Shown here: positions 1 through 12,300 of the stretch, one piece after another
How positions within the stretch are numbered: position 1 is the stretch's first letter
Layout of the letters: each line of letters starts with the position of its first letter
NCBI GenBank assembly: GCA_905147135.1
Contig: LR990050.1
Span: 20,272,001-20,336,000 of the forward strand
Origin: Blastobasis lacticolella
Taxonomy: Eukaryota; Arthropoda; Insecta; Lepidoptera; Blastobasidae
DNA: 64,000 nucleotides
Direction: 5' to 3'
The notes under the pieces: model-generated
Databases searched by the model: none
What the model was told of the DNA's origin: nothing
Seen by the model: the letters and a program-made list of their open reading frames with translations, nothing else
Translations under genes and position numbers: made by a program

Positions 1-1759
1 ACCAGTATACTAGACATATAGTGCCGGTACACTAGTCATACTACCAGAACACTATGAAATGTGACAGATCGTGGCGAGGTTAACACAGCAACGCGCCTAT
101 TGATATACTGCTAACGATTAATATCCTACATTTCATCGGTCAAAGATGTTTATTAAACACTAGTTATTCATATTCTTAATACTCAAATACTAGTGTTCTT
201 CTACCAGTATACTAGTATACCGTAGGTACTAATCATATACTACGTCCAGCAATGGACGTCCTGTAGAGGAAATGATTATTTTCTTCATGCGTGCGGCAAA
301 GGTACGCCCTATAGAGCCGAACTTGCGACAAATGGATCGATTTTTATTATCTACTCTTTCACGCAAAAAACTACTAATGGATTTAGATAAAATTTTAGCA
401 GTGTTGTTGCTTATATCTAAGAATAATACATGGGTGTACTTGGGTACTAGACAGTTGCACTTGAAATTCACAGGTCATCATAACATGCTTAACAAGTTAC
501 CAAATGGCGCCATTAATGTATGATACATTATTTGGCGGTGAAGGGAATAGGTAGCCGCCAATGTTGGCAAGCGAAGATGGAGAAGGTGGAATAGGGTGAT
601 TACCCACCTGGCCGGGTGTTGTGACCAGGGGACCAGGGGTCCGACAGTTGATCGTCGGAAGTTATAGTATATATGCCGTGGAAGTTGGCACATTTCTCTA
701 GCGCGATGTAGGACGATCAGCTACATCTATGTGCGGATGCTTGCTAACCTTGTGCTCGTGCACTCGTAATGTGGGTATCGTTGAGTTTCCCTATTGGAGC
801 GATAGATGTCGTTACAATTATGATTTGTCAATATAACAGCAGAGTTTGGTGGCGTCATCATCATCATCCTAGCGGTCAGTCCCGACTCCTGTCAGGAATC
901 GCTTTCCTGCTCTTTCTCCTACACTACCCCCGATCTTTGGCGTCTTCGCGTCAGTGACTTCATCTGGTAGTTCGGTGAAACCCCTTCAAAGAACCAACGC
1001 GGGTACTCTACTAATTTCTTAACGCAATATTTTACTCTCTCCCAGACAGGTGCGGTAATAACGCTCGATAATAACGCACGCGTTATTGCAATATCTATTC
1101 AAAGTACATTTTATATTAGGAGGCGCGCGATTTTACACACGGCTGCGATAACATAAATAGAAATAGAATCCTGCGTCCTGCGTTTTTGTATATTTGTTTT
1201 TAGTACATTTTGTATCAGGATCCACCTATGATATTACAGATGTGATAAACAAAACAACTTCACAATCACTACACTCATCCTCAATAAATGAGTCCCGTGC
1301 CGGTTAATTGTGTACAAAAATTATAACTTGCGATTATAACGGAGCAGTGTGAGAAGGACGTGGAACGCTTTTCGCATAAACGCGTGCAATAATAACGCGC
1401 GTTATATCGCAAACAACTACCCTTCCGGAGATCTACTAGAGGCTGAAGGGTCTTTTGAGTTATTTGGAGGAGCTGGGTTGGCAGGAACGTTAGTGGTTCC
1501 TACATAAAAGACAGATGTCTCCATCCACACGTAAAAGAGGCGCTAGACGTCAAGTTACGGAAAATGCCCGGGTTCATCTATCTATCTATCGCACCTGTCT
1601 GGGAAACGCTTTTAGTCCGTCCTTCTGTCGGCGCAGAGTTCTCAAATGGAGCTTTAATTTTTATAGGTCACATGTCCGTCAGCGGTACACCCTGGCCGCA
1701 ATCAGAGGGCTCGAGGCGAACCCTCCCCTCATGCCCCCACTGGTGACTCGGTGGAGAAT
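1..1759. other. non-coding flank, no gene recognised
   Basis: No convincing exon or named transposon is seen. Local structure is limited to short repeats. The motif accagtatactag occurs at 1 and again at 203. AATAACGC and its complement form a hairpin at 1070-1087, and a related 14-bp palindrome lies at 1392-1405. A 14-bp segment at 1041-1054 recurs inverted at 1590-1603. These could be scraps of an old foldback element, but no clean boundaries are visible. By inference this is intron of the flippase gene whose tail exons lie to the right. Confidence 0.5.
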
Positions 1760-2480
1760 CTCTCTGTATGAATACTTGCGGAGAAATTGGGGGCGATGAG
1801 GCTCAACGGTTAGGGCTCGCTAGCCGGCCGAGGAGGTGGAGGGGCTCCTCCACTTTCCGAATGTTACCAAAAGGGGGAGCCGAAAGGCAGACTCGCGGAC
1901 TGACCGGCCGCGTCGGCCGAGAAACTCGAACACGACGCTGGGCCTCGGAGGCCCGTAGAATTACTCGCGCAAAAAATCTTCCCGCCTCGAACCACGCCGA
2001 CACGAGCTTCCTGCAGCAGTGTTTATACCGCTACGACATCGGAACCCTCAAGAAACAAGTCTCGCTCAGAGGTCGGCGGTGTCGCGCCACCGGCGGCCCA
2101 CCCGCCCGGCAGCGTCCCCTGCGACCGGAGGGGAGGCCACCCCGCGGGGGGCCCGCGCTGCCCGGGCAGGCGGGCGGCTGACGTGCGTTCCCGCGTTGGG
2201 CAGGCTGCACCGGTGGTACTACGGCTGCCGCCTGGCCGCGCACTACTGCCGCCGTTCCTGCCGGCAGGGCGCGTCGCACCGGCAGCCCCGCCCCCCGCCC
2301 CCGCCCCGCGCCGCCCCGGGGAGCGAGCGATGACCCGCGGGACGCCGGCGACGCCGCGCGGCAGGGCTCGGGCTCGCCCGCAGCTTCCAACACCAGACAC
2401 GGTTCATATCTATCGCCTCCATCGCGTAGACGTAGTGGGAGGGCCTAGGACCGTATTTCGATTCGTTTTTCGTTGAGTGT
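1760..2480. other. CpG-rich block with a coding-like stretch of unknown identity
   Basis: The block is strongly GC- and CpG-rich against an AT-rich background, with overlapping open frames on both strands. Two + strand stretches look more protein-like than the rest. About 1975-2070 has mostly G/C third positions and reads ...SFLQQCLYRYDIGTLKKQV.... About 2208-2333 follows an AG acceptor-like site and reads LHRWYYGCRLAAHYCRR..., then a proline-rich run and a stop. They are in different frames and no good donor/acceptor pair joins them. I do not recognise either one. The block could be a CpG-island promoter, an unrecognised exon, or chance open frames in GC-rich DNA. It lies upstream of the flippase exon at 3283 but does not encode the expected last membrane span. 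Confidence 0.3.
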
Positions 2481-2949
2481 GGAACGTGCTGCTGCAGAGC
2501 GACAGGAACTCGGTACGTTGACCTGTTGCTACCTATCTCTGTCGCTCCCGCGTAAACGTATTCCGTCGCGCTCGCCCAGATTCGGGACCTTGAGGTCTGT
2601 AACTCGATCAATTGTAAAGTCAAAGCAATAAAAAACGAATCGATAGTCATAAAATTAGAAATCACCCCACTGGTTGCGTCAGTTTAGTAAATTGTGGTTT
2701 CACTGCATCTAGTTCGAATATTCTGGAGATTGTTGATTCATTTTAGATTCTTCTATAGTCTTAGGTAGTCGTTTCTCTGTTTAGGTTTCCATTTGGGTCG
2801 TAACTTCGCACATGTATGTCGCTGTAGTAAGCAAATCGATGCAATCGCAGTGTAGTTTTTGCGATAGTCTGAATAGATTTGTATTACTCCAGAATGTATT
2901 ATCATCGTAATCTGTAACTGTAATTATGTAATTTCACGAATTTTGAGTT

Positions 2950-3225
2950 TTGAGCCACCTACCGTCATAATATTACTTATGGCGGCGTTTTATATAGATA
3001 CCTATAACGGCTGTCAGATGTACTGTACTTATTAATTACCTAATCTGTCAAATCCTGGGTCATGATCCTCGCGCATGAAGCACAACCGGGACATGACACT
3101 AACATGACTATTTTGGATGCGTAGAAAACTGTTTTACCCATGGATTTATTTTTCACATATAATCCACGAGTAAAATGGTTTCCTATATAGAACACCGCCA
3201 AATTCATACGAAAACAGGTGGCTCA
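2950..3225. mobile_element. MITE-like element with terminal inverted repeats
   Basis: The left end begins TTGAGCCACCT and the right end finishes with its complement AGGTGGCTCAA. The similarity continues inward for roughly 50 bp, including a TATGGCGGCGTTTTATATAG-like stretch on the left that matches the inverted right arm with a few changes. The element is about 276 bp and has no coding capacity. A SINE-tail-like fragment lies inside it. It ends 57 bp before the flippase exon at 3283. No target duplication was resolved. Confidence 0.65.
3049..3100 (+). repeat. SINE 3' tail fragment
   Basis: The words aaatcctgggtcatgat and gcacaaccggga match the 3' part of the tRNA-derived SINE that is repeated elsewhere in the window, for example near 23.95 kb and 25.15 kb. 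Only the tail is present, embedded in the MITE-like element. Confidence 0.45.
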
Positions 3226-3282
3226 ACATGCAAATAATCATTCTTCAAATACCAAAACTGAAATACAGCTATCTCATTCCAG

Positions 3283-3381
3283 CGTCCACAACTCCGCCTT
3301 CAAAACAATGACGGAGGCGGTGCGCGAGAGCGAGATAAAGAAACGTGACCCGGCCGCGCTGCTCGCACAGCCGCGACAATC
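3283..3381 (+). CDS. ATP8A: ATP8A-like flippase, first tail exon
   Basis: The 99-nt exon follows a pyrimidine-containing acceptor (attccag) and precedes the strong donor gtgagt. It begins with one base completing a codon and ends with two bases (TC). It encodes V-H-N-S-A-F-K-T-M-T-E-A-V-R-E and K-K-R-D-P-A-A-L-L. These align with the segment of ATP8A proteins just after the last membrane helix (AFKTLVDEVQELE...DPGAVVL). Joining TC to the first C of the 11744 exon makes a serine and gives QSLTETARLL, the expected family sequence. The ATG at 3308 is internal, not a start. Confidence 0.88.
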
Positions 3382-6300
3382 GTGAGTATCCTGTCGTCTC
3401 TTTCTCTCTCTTGTACGACGAAATGTGAGACAGTGACGCACACATTCGGGCATGTCCGGTTGACAGAGACAGACTTTCCGTTCTTTTTAATAAACCAAAG
3501 TTCCTTTTTGTTTTTTGTGGGTTAATTTGAGCTCAAAAGAGGGGATGTAATTATTAACTTTATGTACCTTTTCATATTTTTACTTGGTTCTAAGACAATG
3601 AATCAGACACGGCCATGATTAAGCGGCTAGCTTAGACTAACTAGTGTAACTACCCTACTTATAAGTAGGATAACAATAAATTCTTTGGTACTTTGGAGCT
3701 CTGAATGAAATCGTCCAAGCATATTTATTTATTTTTACTTGATTCGCAACGAACATAGACATGCCCGAATGTGTGTAATTATCATCAATTAAATATTAAT
3801 TGATTGAAAAACATAGATATATTTCAGATCTAAGTTAAAATTAACATGGATGACGATATTATATGCAACAGAATAACACAACAGAAGCAGTGAACGGTTA
3901 TGCTAAGAGCCCCAGTTAATGGTCTAAAATAATCTAAAACTACAATAACAAATTTATTAGGGGTCATATTTATTTAAAATATTACAAAATTTAAATTGGA
4001 AAATTGATAAAAGTCGAAATATAACTAAAAGAATATTTATGAATACAATTTATACTTCATATGGCGCCTTTTTCAGGATTTTATTAATTTTTCTCACTAA
4101 ATTTTGTACTGAACTACTTTGATTAGTTTCCCACACTCTTGATCGAATAAACTTTCGAAGGACTTAATAACATTAAAATATATAACCTATAACCTAGTAA
4201 TATGTGTGGAATGATTTGGATTGTGTGTCAGTGTGCCTGTAGTGTACGGATGACGTGTTTGAAATAATGTATATATTTACCGTAAATAAAATATCGACGT
4301 ATGTATATGTGTGTATATTGTGTATTTAAGTGTATTATAATATGTAATATACATTTCGGCCCTAGTAAATATTCGCCCATTGCCATATTGTCATACATTG
4401 ATAGCATTTATACGGCACAGTATCGTCACCACGGTGATAGATCAGCATGAACTGCACTCTATAACTGGCACTTAACACTGTCACTATTGATAATTTCCTA
4501 TAAATACTATACGTAATAGTAAGTAAATAACGTATGTATTACTTCTTATCCTGTTGGTCTTCTTAGGTATATTATACATATTTTATTAATAAATGACACA
4601 CTTATACAAAAATGTCACCTGGTTAAGGCTGCATGAATGCTATCACTTGGTTTTTTTTATTACAATTTGTACATATCAAATGAACATTTTTATTTTATTT
4701 TTAAGCCTGTTTTGATATGTTCAAATGCATCAGTACGGTTTATTTACTTGCCTGAGCACATTGAGCTGTGAGTTTGCGGTCACGTGATTATTATTTTTTA
4801 CAAGTAGGTTTTGTTTTCACCCCTATTGAAGGTCGAGCCCCTACTAAAAATGCGTAGCTGTTCAATCATGGCTGACGTATATTTGCACACCAGGTGGCGC
4901 CACCGGCGACTAACGTCTTGTCATTGTCAAAATAACGCAATTTTATTTCTTAAACCCCAATGTTCGAGCGGTTGGTTCTGACCAATTAAATGGTATGACA
5001 TATTTTGACAACAAGCAAGCATGTACCATCCTCGACCACTATTATTTAAAAAAACAGGACCTCGCGCTCCAGTAGTAAACCCTCTACTAGTGAGGTTGTG
5101 ATTTGCGTTAGCCCCTGTTGTTTTTTTTCCAAATATCTAACCTTTGCTATAGGTACGCCCCTCCGGGCGTTAAAGCTGTCTATAAAAATCTATTTGAGTC
5201 CATATGATTTCACTTTCAAATACAATTCAAAGTCAACGTCAAAATTTAATTATTGATTAGGATTGAGACGGAGAGGGAGGAAAGTAGGAACGAAACAGAC
5301 CGGAGCATACCCAGAGCAATTCGCCAGAGTCAGCGTTACAAAGCTTAGTGTGACGATGGACATTCGTTAACTGTCCACCAAACGTGTTCATGTATATCAT
5401 GAATTACTTTTCGCCAGTGGCGCCTCTACCGGTGAACCGCTGCAGTTTTATCTCGTATTGACCGCAAACCACAGGCCAATACGCCACGTATATGTCCGTC
5501 GTGTGTAGCACGCAGTAGAGTAGTCCGATGTTAGAGCTTGCAACCCCCGCGGACCCCGCCACCCACCCGCCTAGTCGACATGCCTGTTGTATGTACAGTT
5601 GTAAAGTGTGCTTTAATGTTGGCACAGTAAGGTTGAAATTTAGGTTGTATCGCCGCCACTGTATATTGAAGATCTTTTATTATAATGTAGAATCGAATTG
5701 TACCCTGTCAGATATTGAGGGTATTTAGGATATGGAGTTGGAGGCAGCACAGTTCCGATATAAATAAAGAGCGAAGTCAGTAAAGTAATATTGTTTGTTT
5801 GTTCAGTAAAACAATATTAAGGTAGGTACTTGGTTAGTTTCACTTGTGATCACGAAACGAGCATTATACTGTAACTGGTACTGACTTGATTACTCTGGAA
5901 CTGGCTGTTTGATTATATCGGAATAGTGTTACGTTCGGGACGAGGGCAACCGCGCTACGAAAGTCTACTAGGTGGCGCTAGTGAGGCGGGAAGTCTACTG
6001 TCAAAATACACCCTCTTCATTGGGTAACCAGCTGATTCTGGCGACTCCCCCTACCGAAGAAGATGACAGATGGGAATATTTTTTTCATGCCGATTCGGGA
6101 GCGGATGACACAGATTTTCCTTTGTCGTGGCAAAAATACCGGAAATGAAACTGGATCTGTGCCGTGCGCCCCGTACCTCGACCTCGGTCAATACAACTAT
6201 TGTATTTTTGCCATTAAGGGGGCAGAGCCATACGAGTGCGAGTCTTCTGTCTAATAGCGCTTAGGTATTTTTGACAACGGACCTCAAGCCTCAGTAGCGC

Positions 6301-9300
6301 CATCTACTGGCCTCTTTCGGCGCTGCGCCTCAAGATTAGGCGACGAGTGGCGCAGGCATGTCGGCGGCTGCCTAGCGTTGAGGGCACGGGTCCCCGGGTG
6401 CCCGGGTCCGCGGGCTGACTGTGTGTGTTGGCGTAGCGGGCCGCGCGATGGGTGGGCGCCGCGGGGGCGCGCGGACCGCGCCTCGCCCGTGGGGCTGTGG
6501 TGGCGGCGGCGGGTCGCGCCCGAGTCCCCGCCGACCCCGCGGACCCCGCGCGCCAACGGCCGCGTCCGGGACCCCGCGTCCTCGCCCAGCCTTCGCCGAC
6601 CCCGCGGCTCCATGCCCGTGTGACCCCGCGCCGAGCTGCGACCCCGATCACCTTTGCGCCTCCCCTAGAGACTGAGCTAAGGACAACGACGCCCCGCCGC
6701 ACTCTCGAATACGAAGAATACGGATCCGAATTGTTGTCTCAAGTTTTCGAAAATTATTTATGACTTGTTCAAAGGATGTAGTTGTAGAAGATTGCAGCAT
6801 ATCAATGCGTTTTTTATGAGATGCGGGTAGTCGGTCGCCAGCGTCGTATGGTAGACGCTGGTTACGCGAATAATGTACTTTGTCTTCTCATACTTTCTCC
6901 GCTTCGACTCTTCTCTCAACGAAACCACTCTTATGACGATATTTTTATAGATATTTTTTACACGTAGGTAATGAAATTGATTAGTGAAATGTATACGAGT
7001 GAGTAGACAGTGTTGAATGTAACCGATGCATTTTGTTTCAAAGATGGACTTACATCGGATACGCGATACGCGGAGTGTCCCTTAGGAAATGGTAATTTAT
7101 TTGTTTGTGAGCGTGATAGGAAGCTAGGGCGTAATGGCTATTGTACCAAGCTCTTTATACCAGTTTCTTACACTCCCTATAATATATTTTCCTACTATCA
7201 TCAAATCTTATGTCTTTAGCTCTTCCTTATTCCAGAATATTCCAGATTGCATCAAATGCAACTAAAGATTTATAAAATTTTATTCTAGAATAATCTCTTG
7301 ATATGCCCCAAAACACTTGGATGCCCCAATAATTGTAACTTGCTCATTTCTCCTACAATTGTAATGTAGTGTATAATATTACTCCTATACGTGTACTGTT
7401 GTTGTATGATGTTGTTTTATATGAATTGATTAATGAATAGTGTTTCTTGTAAAATATTTTAAGGAAAAGTTAACATTTTTCTGCAGTTGATTTAGAAATC
7501 TATTAGGTTTATAAAAGTTATTTATTTACAAAGTCACAAACGTGTAGTTTTACAAAAACATTGAAGTTCCTTCACTACTATTAGATGTAGGTATCGCAGA
7601 GGAGTCAACTGCAGAACAATGCTCGTTGTAAATACGATCTCTGTACGTCATAAAGAAACGTTCCGTCTCAACTAAGCTAAATGTAACTTTGTAAATATAT
7701 ATGTAGATACACTCGTTCCATTCATCATGCATTTGCACTGTAAATTATGTTCTCTATTGCCAAAACACCCCGTATCTACCATTGTTTTGATCCTTCCAAT
7801 TGCAAATAATGCCATATGCACTAATGGAATAATGGACAAATTACTAATTGAATTGAATATCATCAACACAGCCCACAATCCACTGCAGGACTTACGGCCT
7901 CTCCCACGAAAGGGGAGGTTATTGCCATAATCTCCACGCTTGGCAGGCGGGTTGGAGATCGCAGTGTTTAAATATAACAATGGAAAATGCTGCTGCCCAT
8001 TTTCCAGACTACGGAGACTCTTGATCTTTTGTCTCGAAAACATTAGTCGCCTTGTACGACACCCATGAGTGTAAGGGGTTGGTGCTATTCTACTCTGCCG
8101 GACACCACGCGGCCTGAATTTGAATTGAATATATTATTAGACTATTTAAATAAGCTCTATTTAATAGAGCCATGTCTTACCAGTGGTTACGCTAGATCGA
8201 ACCTTGTACATTTTGGTTCAAAACTTGAAATGCATATTCATATCATTCATGATATTATATTGTAAAATTGACTTGTGAATAAATAGTTGATATTGTAGGC
8301 TCCACAGTAGATCAGCAATATAGTACGCTAGTTGCAGTCGTTGTTAATATTTATAACGAACATTAAACTTCATAAAAAAGTGTACTGTGTGATAGAAAAA
8401 TATTAATATCTAAGATATCTTAAAATTTCCGAAGCAATTTAATGTGAATCTCATTTTAATTATTTGTTTATGATGTACCTAACTATTATACATTTCGCTA
8501 CATTATATTTCGAATAGAATTCGTCCCTATTTTCAAATATTCACTATTAAATATCAAACCAATATTTATATGTATTACAGGCTACTAATTATTTTAAAAG
8601 GGCTAATTAGAAACTTAATTTATTGTTGCTAATAAACTTATAAATGTCAATTCCCGCTCCTTTACTCAGCAGTGAGTATTTTAGTCTCTCGAATATCCAT
8701 TAACTATTGTTGGACATTTTTATTTAATAGACGACATTTATTTGAAGTATATTGTATTCGTTGTACCCAGTGATTGGTGTTAAAGCGTGTTTCAATTAGG
8801 AAAAATAGAATTGAGTGCCACAACGATGACGTTTCCTTGGCGGCATGTTACAGTTCGTGCCAAATGGATTAGCAATAGCGGACATTGACCTCTCGGTCAG
8901 AACTACTTTGTAAGCGGTCATAGCGATAGCTGTAACACATTAAATAGTCGTATTCGTTACAATTTACCGAAATAGAAAAGTTTATAACAGTTTCCATGAA
9001 AATGTTCATGAAAAATGCCAGTAGTTGACCTAAAGATCAAGGCACGCTATTGCCAATCGATTTGGCACGAACTATATCTATTTATTTATTAAAACTTGAC
9101 TATAGTTCTTTTTGACGCCACATTCAGTATGATCGTTGTGGTACTCAACTGTTTAATGTTTTTTCTATTTACTAACGTTCTTTGTATCGTGTTTTCCGCA
9201 TTATAAGATTTCGCAGCGACTTTCGAACGGGATTAAAATTATACGATTATGATATTTTGAATATGATAGCTGACTAGCTGCCCACCGCAATGTTCGAAAC

Positions 9301-12300
9301 TCTGCCTCTGAAGATTCTACTCTTCTTGTCCCGGACAGAAGGCCTATCTGTACTCTAAGTTTCCGGGAATAACGGACTTCCTATTCCTGGAATAATGTTC
9401 GAAATCGGTTTGTTTTATTTTTCGGAGTTCCAATAAGTTCCTTAGTTATACAAACTCACACTTCCTACAGTCCCTCTATGGGTTTTATTTACGAATAGAA
9501 TAGGGTATATTTATATGTACTTAGACTTACAGCACAGTATTACTGGCTAAGAACTGCCCAAAATATGCCTAGCATCCGTCGCTGCGTAATCTAGAAAATG
9601 CTCCTAGTTATTAATGTGTAAGCTGCTCTTTATTATTTTGCAATTGTATTTTTCTACATCTCTCATCTTATATTCTTATTACGCTATATTTTTTACGTTT
9701 TTCTCATTCTGGTTTTAAGCTTGGAGTCGCACTAAATAATATTTACTCGTTCAAATGCAATAAATTGAATTTTAGCTAGTAAAATGGCTATTAATGCACA
9801 CTCATAATAAAGCATTATTCTGTGGAACAGACATCTATAAATATAAAGCCCAAACAGCTGAGGAACCTATTTAATAATATTTGATAACTATAAAATAAAA
9901 GTGTGAGGCTCAAGATTAATTCAGTCCAAGAACAAAAATTAAACAAATTACTGTGTCAAAGACGATTCCACAACATTAGTAACAAATTTAGCGCGAGCGG
10001 AAAAGACCGCCTGGTGTAGTTATTTTATTTTGATATAAATTTCGTCTCCAACATGGTTCAGCTAGTCAGTAAATGAACTCAATCAAGAGGCCCAATTAAA
10101 GTAAAGGAATGAAAAACACGTTACATGTGCATTCGTAAATGTAACATAAATGGTTTTATACAGAACAGATGTTTGGTGCGACTCCGGCTATCATATGCAC
10201 TGTAGGCTTTGCCGTCCGTCCATGCAATCCCTACTTAGTTTTACGATAGTGTTTGTGGGTTCGCGTGTAGTCGCCAATGGACGCGTTGGTGCTAAGAGTA
10301 TGTGCCTTTGTTACTATGTTATTGTACAAATGTAGTATTTACTTAATAGTTAATACTGTATAGACTGCGGGGAGTAGCGGCGCGCCAGTTTGTGTGTACC
10401 AAGGTTTTTGGTGTCTTTGTGTCTGGCAGGTGGCGTATTTCTAAGTAAAGGTATCTAATAAGCAATTGTTTGACAGCAGTCGCCATAAGCCACGTCGGAG
10501 GGCTCGATACTCCGACACTAGTGATGATAGCTCATACGATGAAAGATTATTAAGTAAGTTAAGTTATTCGATTTGACCAACTTTCTTCCGAGTTTTGATT
10601 TACGTTTTGAATAAGAACTGTTATTTGTCTACATCTGTTTGTTGTAAGTATATGTCAAAATCTTCGGTTGTAAATATTTCCAACCATGTGAGGCTTAGCG
10701 TTATCTAGATTCTAGTTAGTACTTCTGGAAAAATAGACAAGTAGTTTAGTTTTGGCCAATGCCAGACGCTCGGCCGCCGCCACTCCACCGCCGCGCGTCG
10801 CCGCACCGTTGTATATTGTACCCTAAGATGTACATATTAAGGAGCCTTATTGCTAACGTTTATGAACAATCATAATTTATTTAATTTGTTACATAATAAA
10901 GTTGCTATTTTCAAATAGTCGTGTAATTTTCTAGTCGTAAGAGTTGATGAGAACAGCGCCCATGGCTGATGTTATTCGTGTTATTCTTGAAAACGTACGT
11001 TGATAACCTATTATGGACATAGTATTCACGTGACAATAATTCAGGAATGACCGAATAAACAGCGTACGAATGAAAGTATTGCTACCTACTAGGTACCCAA
11101 AGCTTCTATGAAAGCTCTTCTAAGCGAAGCTCTGACATTGTTTTCAAGGTGATTGGCAGACTTGTTTTATTGCTAAAATATACTGGAATTGGTAATTAGC
11201 TTGGAGTTGGTTTTGGTGAAATTGTTATGCCTCGAGATCGTTTCTGCAGAAGCTGACATATTCTTCTATCTGTTTTGTTCCTGGTAAAAACTAAAGAGAC
11301 AATTTTATGCTGTAATAATAACTTCCATTATCATGAGCATGGTGGCTAAATGAGTGCCGCGAAGCGTTTCTGCATACACGGTCTCTTCGGCCCGGTGTGG
11401 GGCCAGCGCTGTACTAACCTCTGTTGTGTGACAGCGTCGCGGACGCGCGCCACGCGCTCGCCAGCCTCGCGCAGTGTAAGTACGGCCGCGCATGCGCCCA
11501 TCGCCTCGCATCCGCATGACGCTTACTGTCATCCGTTTGACCACTAACGTTCCGTTCGCCGCGAGGTCTACGAAATCTCGCGGCGGGCCGCTTCGGCTGC
11601 ACTATCACGCTTGTATGTCCGGGTCTGGGGTCTATCGGCGGCACTAGGGCCGCAGGGCGCGGGCCGAGTCGCGGGCGGGGCCCGGGGCCCGGGGCCGGGC
11701 CCGGCTCGGCCCGCGGCCGCTAGTGACGGCAGTGTGTGCGCAGCCTCACGGAGACGGCGCGGCTGCTGCACAACGTGCGCAGCGTGTTCAACCGCCGCTC
11801 CACGCGCTCGCAGGACCTCGAACTGTCGCGTGAGTACCGCACCCAGGGACGCGGTCTAGCCGGTGGAGAGATGCATGGTTTCGTTCTACCAGTCGCCGAT
11901 TCAAGACGGGGAGGGGTAGGCATCGCTGCCTGCATGGCAGACGCGCGGTTGACGCTCTAATGCCCGATTTACAAGTCAAGCACCGTGGCGAGTACAAGTA
12001 CTGTGGTGAGTAGCGAGCGCCCAGACAGTGACTGTTACACTACAGCGAGTCCAATGCCATTTCTCTGTCGATATGAACGAGCAACGTCAACAAATACCTG
12101 CAATATTGCACAAAGTTCTCTTCATACGACCGGCTATACTATTCACTGTACTAAATTTGACAGTTTGGTGCACTCGCTACAGTCCGATCGTCTTTACACC
12201 ATTGTACTTGTCAACTTCGCTAAGCACTTACCAAAGTAAATCAGGCATAATTCTGTTCCGTGATTGCGGTCCTTCCGCTACCTACCTCCACCGGCTGAAT

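Larger units (their letters stand above)
3382..10476 (+). other. ATP8A: long intron of the flippase gene
   Basis: About 7 kb with no recognised exon on the + strand. It contains a CpG-rich block at 6280-6760, a TE 3'-end-like fragment at 7865-8062 and a MITE at 8811-9150. It also has a perfect 16-bp palindrome CCTACTTATAAGTAGG near 3653. The rest is AT-rich sequence in which I see nothing. Open frames here are short and have no coding signature apart from the one noted at 6660-6763. Confidence 0.6.

Noticed and set aside
2243..2665. 140-codon minus strand frame in the CpG block
   Set aside because: It mixes AT-rich and GC-rich parts with no splice signals, recognisable domain or consistent third-position bias.
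6284..6702. Overlapping Arg/Pro/Ala-rich frames on both strands
   Set aside because: Open frames in all directions in GC-rich DNA reflect scarcity of stop codons; no motif or splice context was seen.
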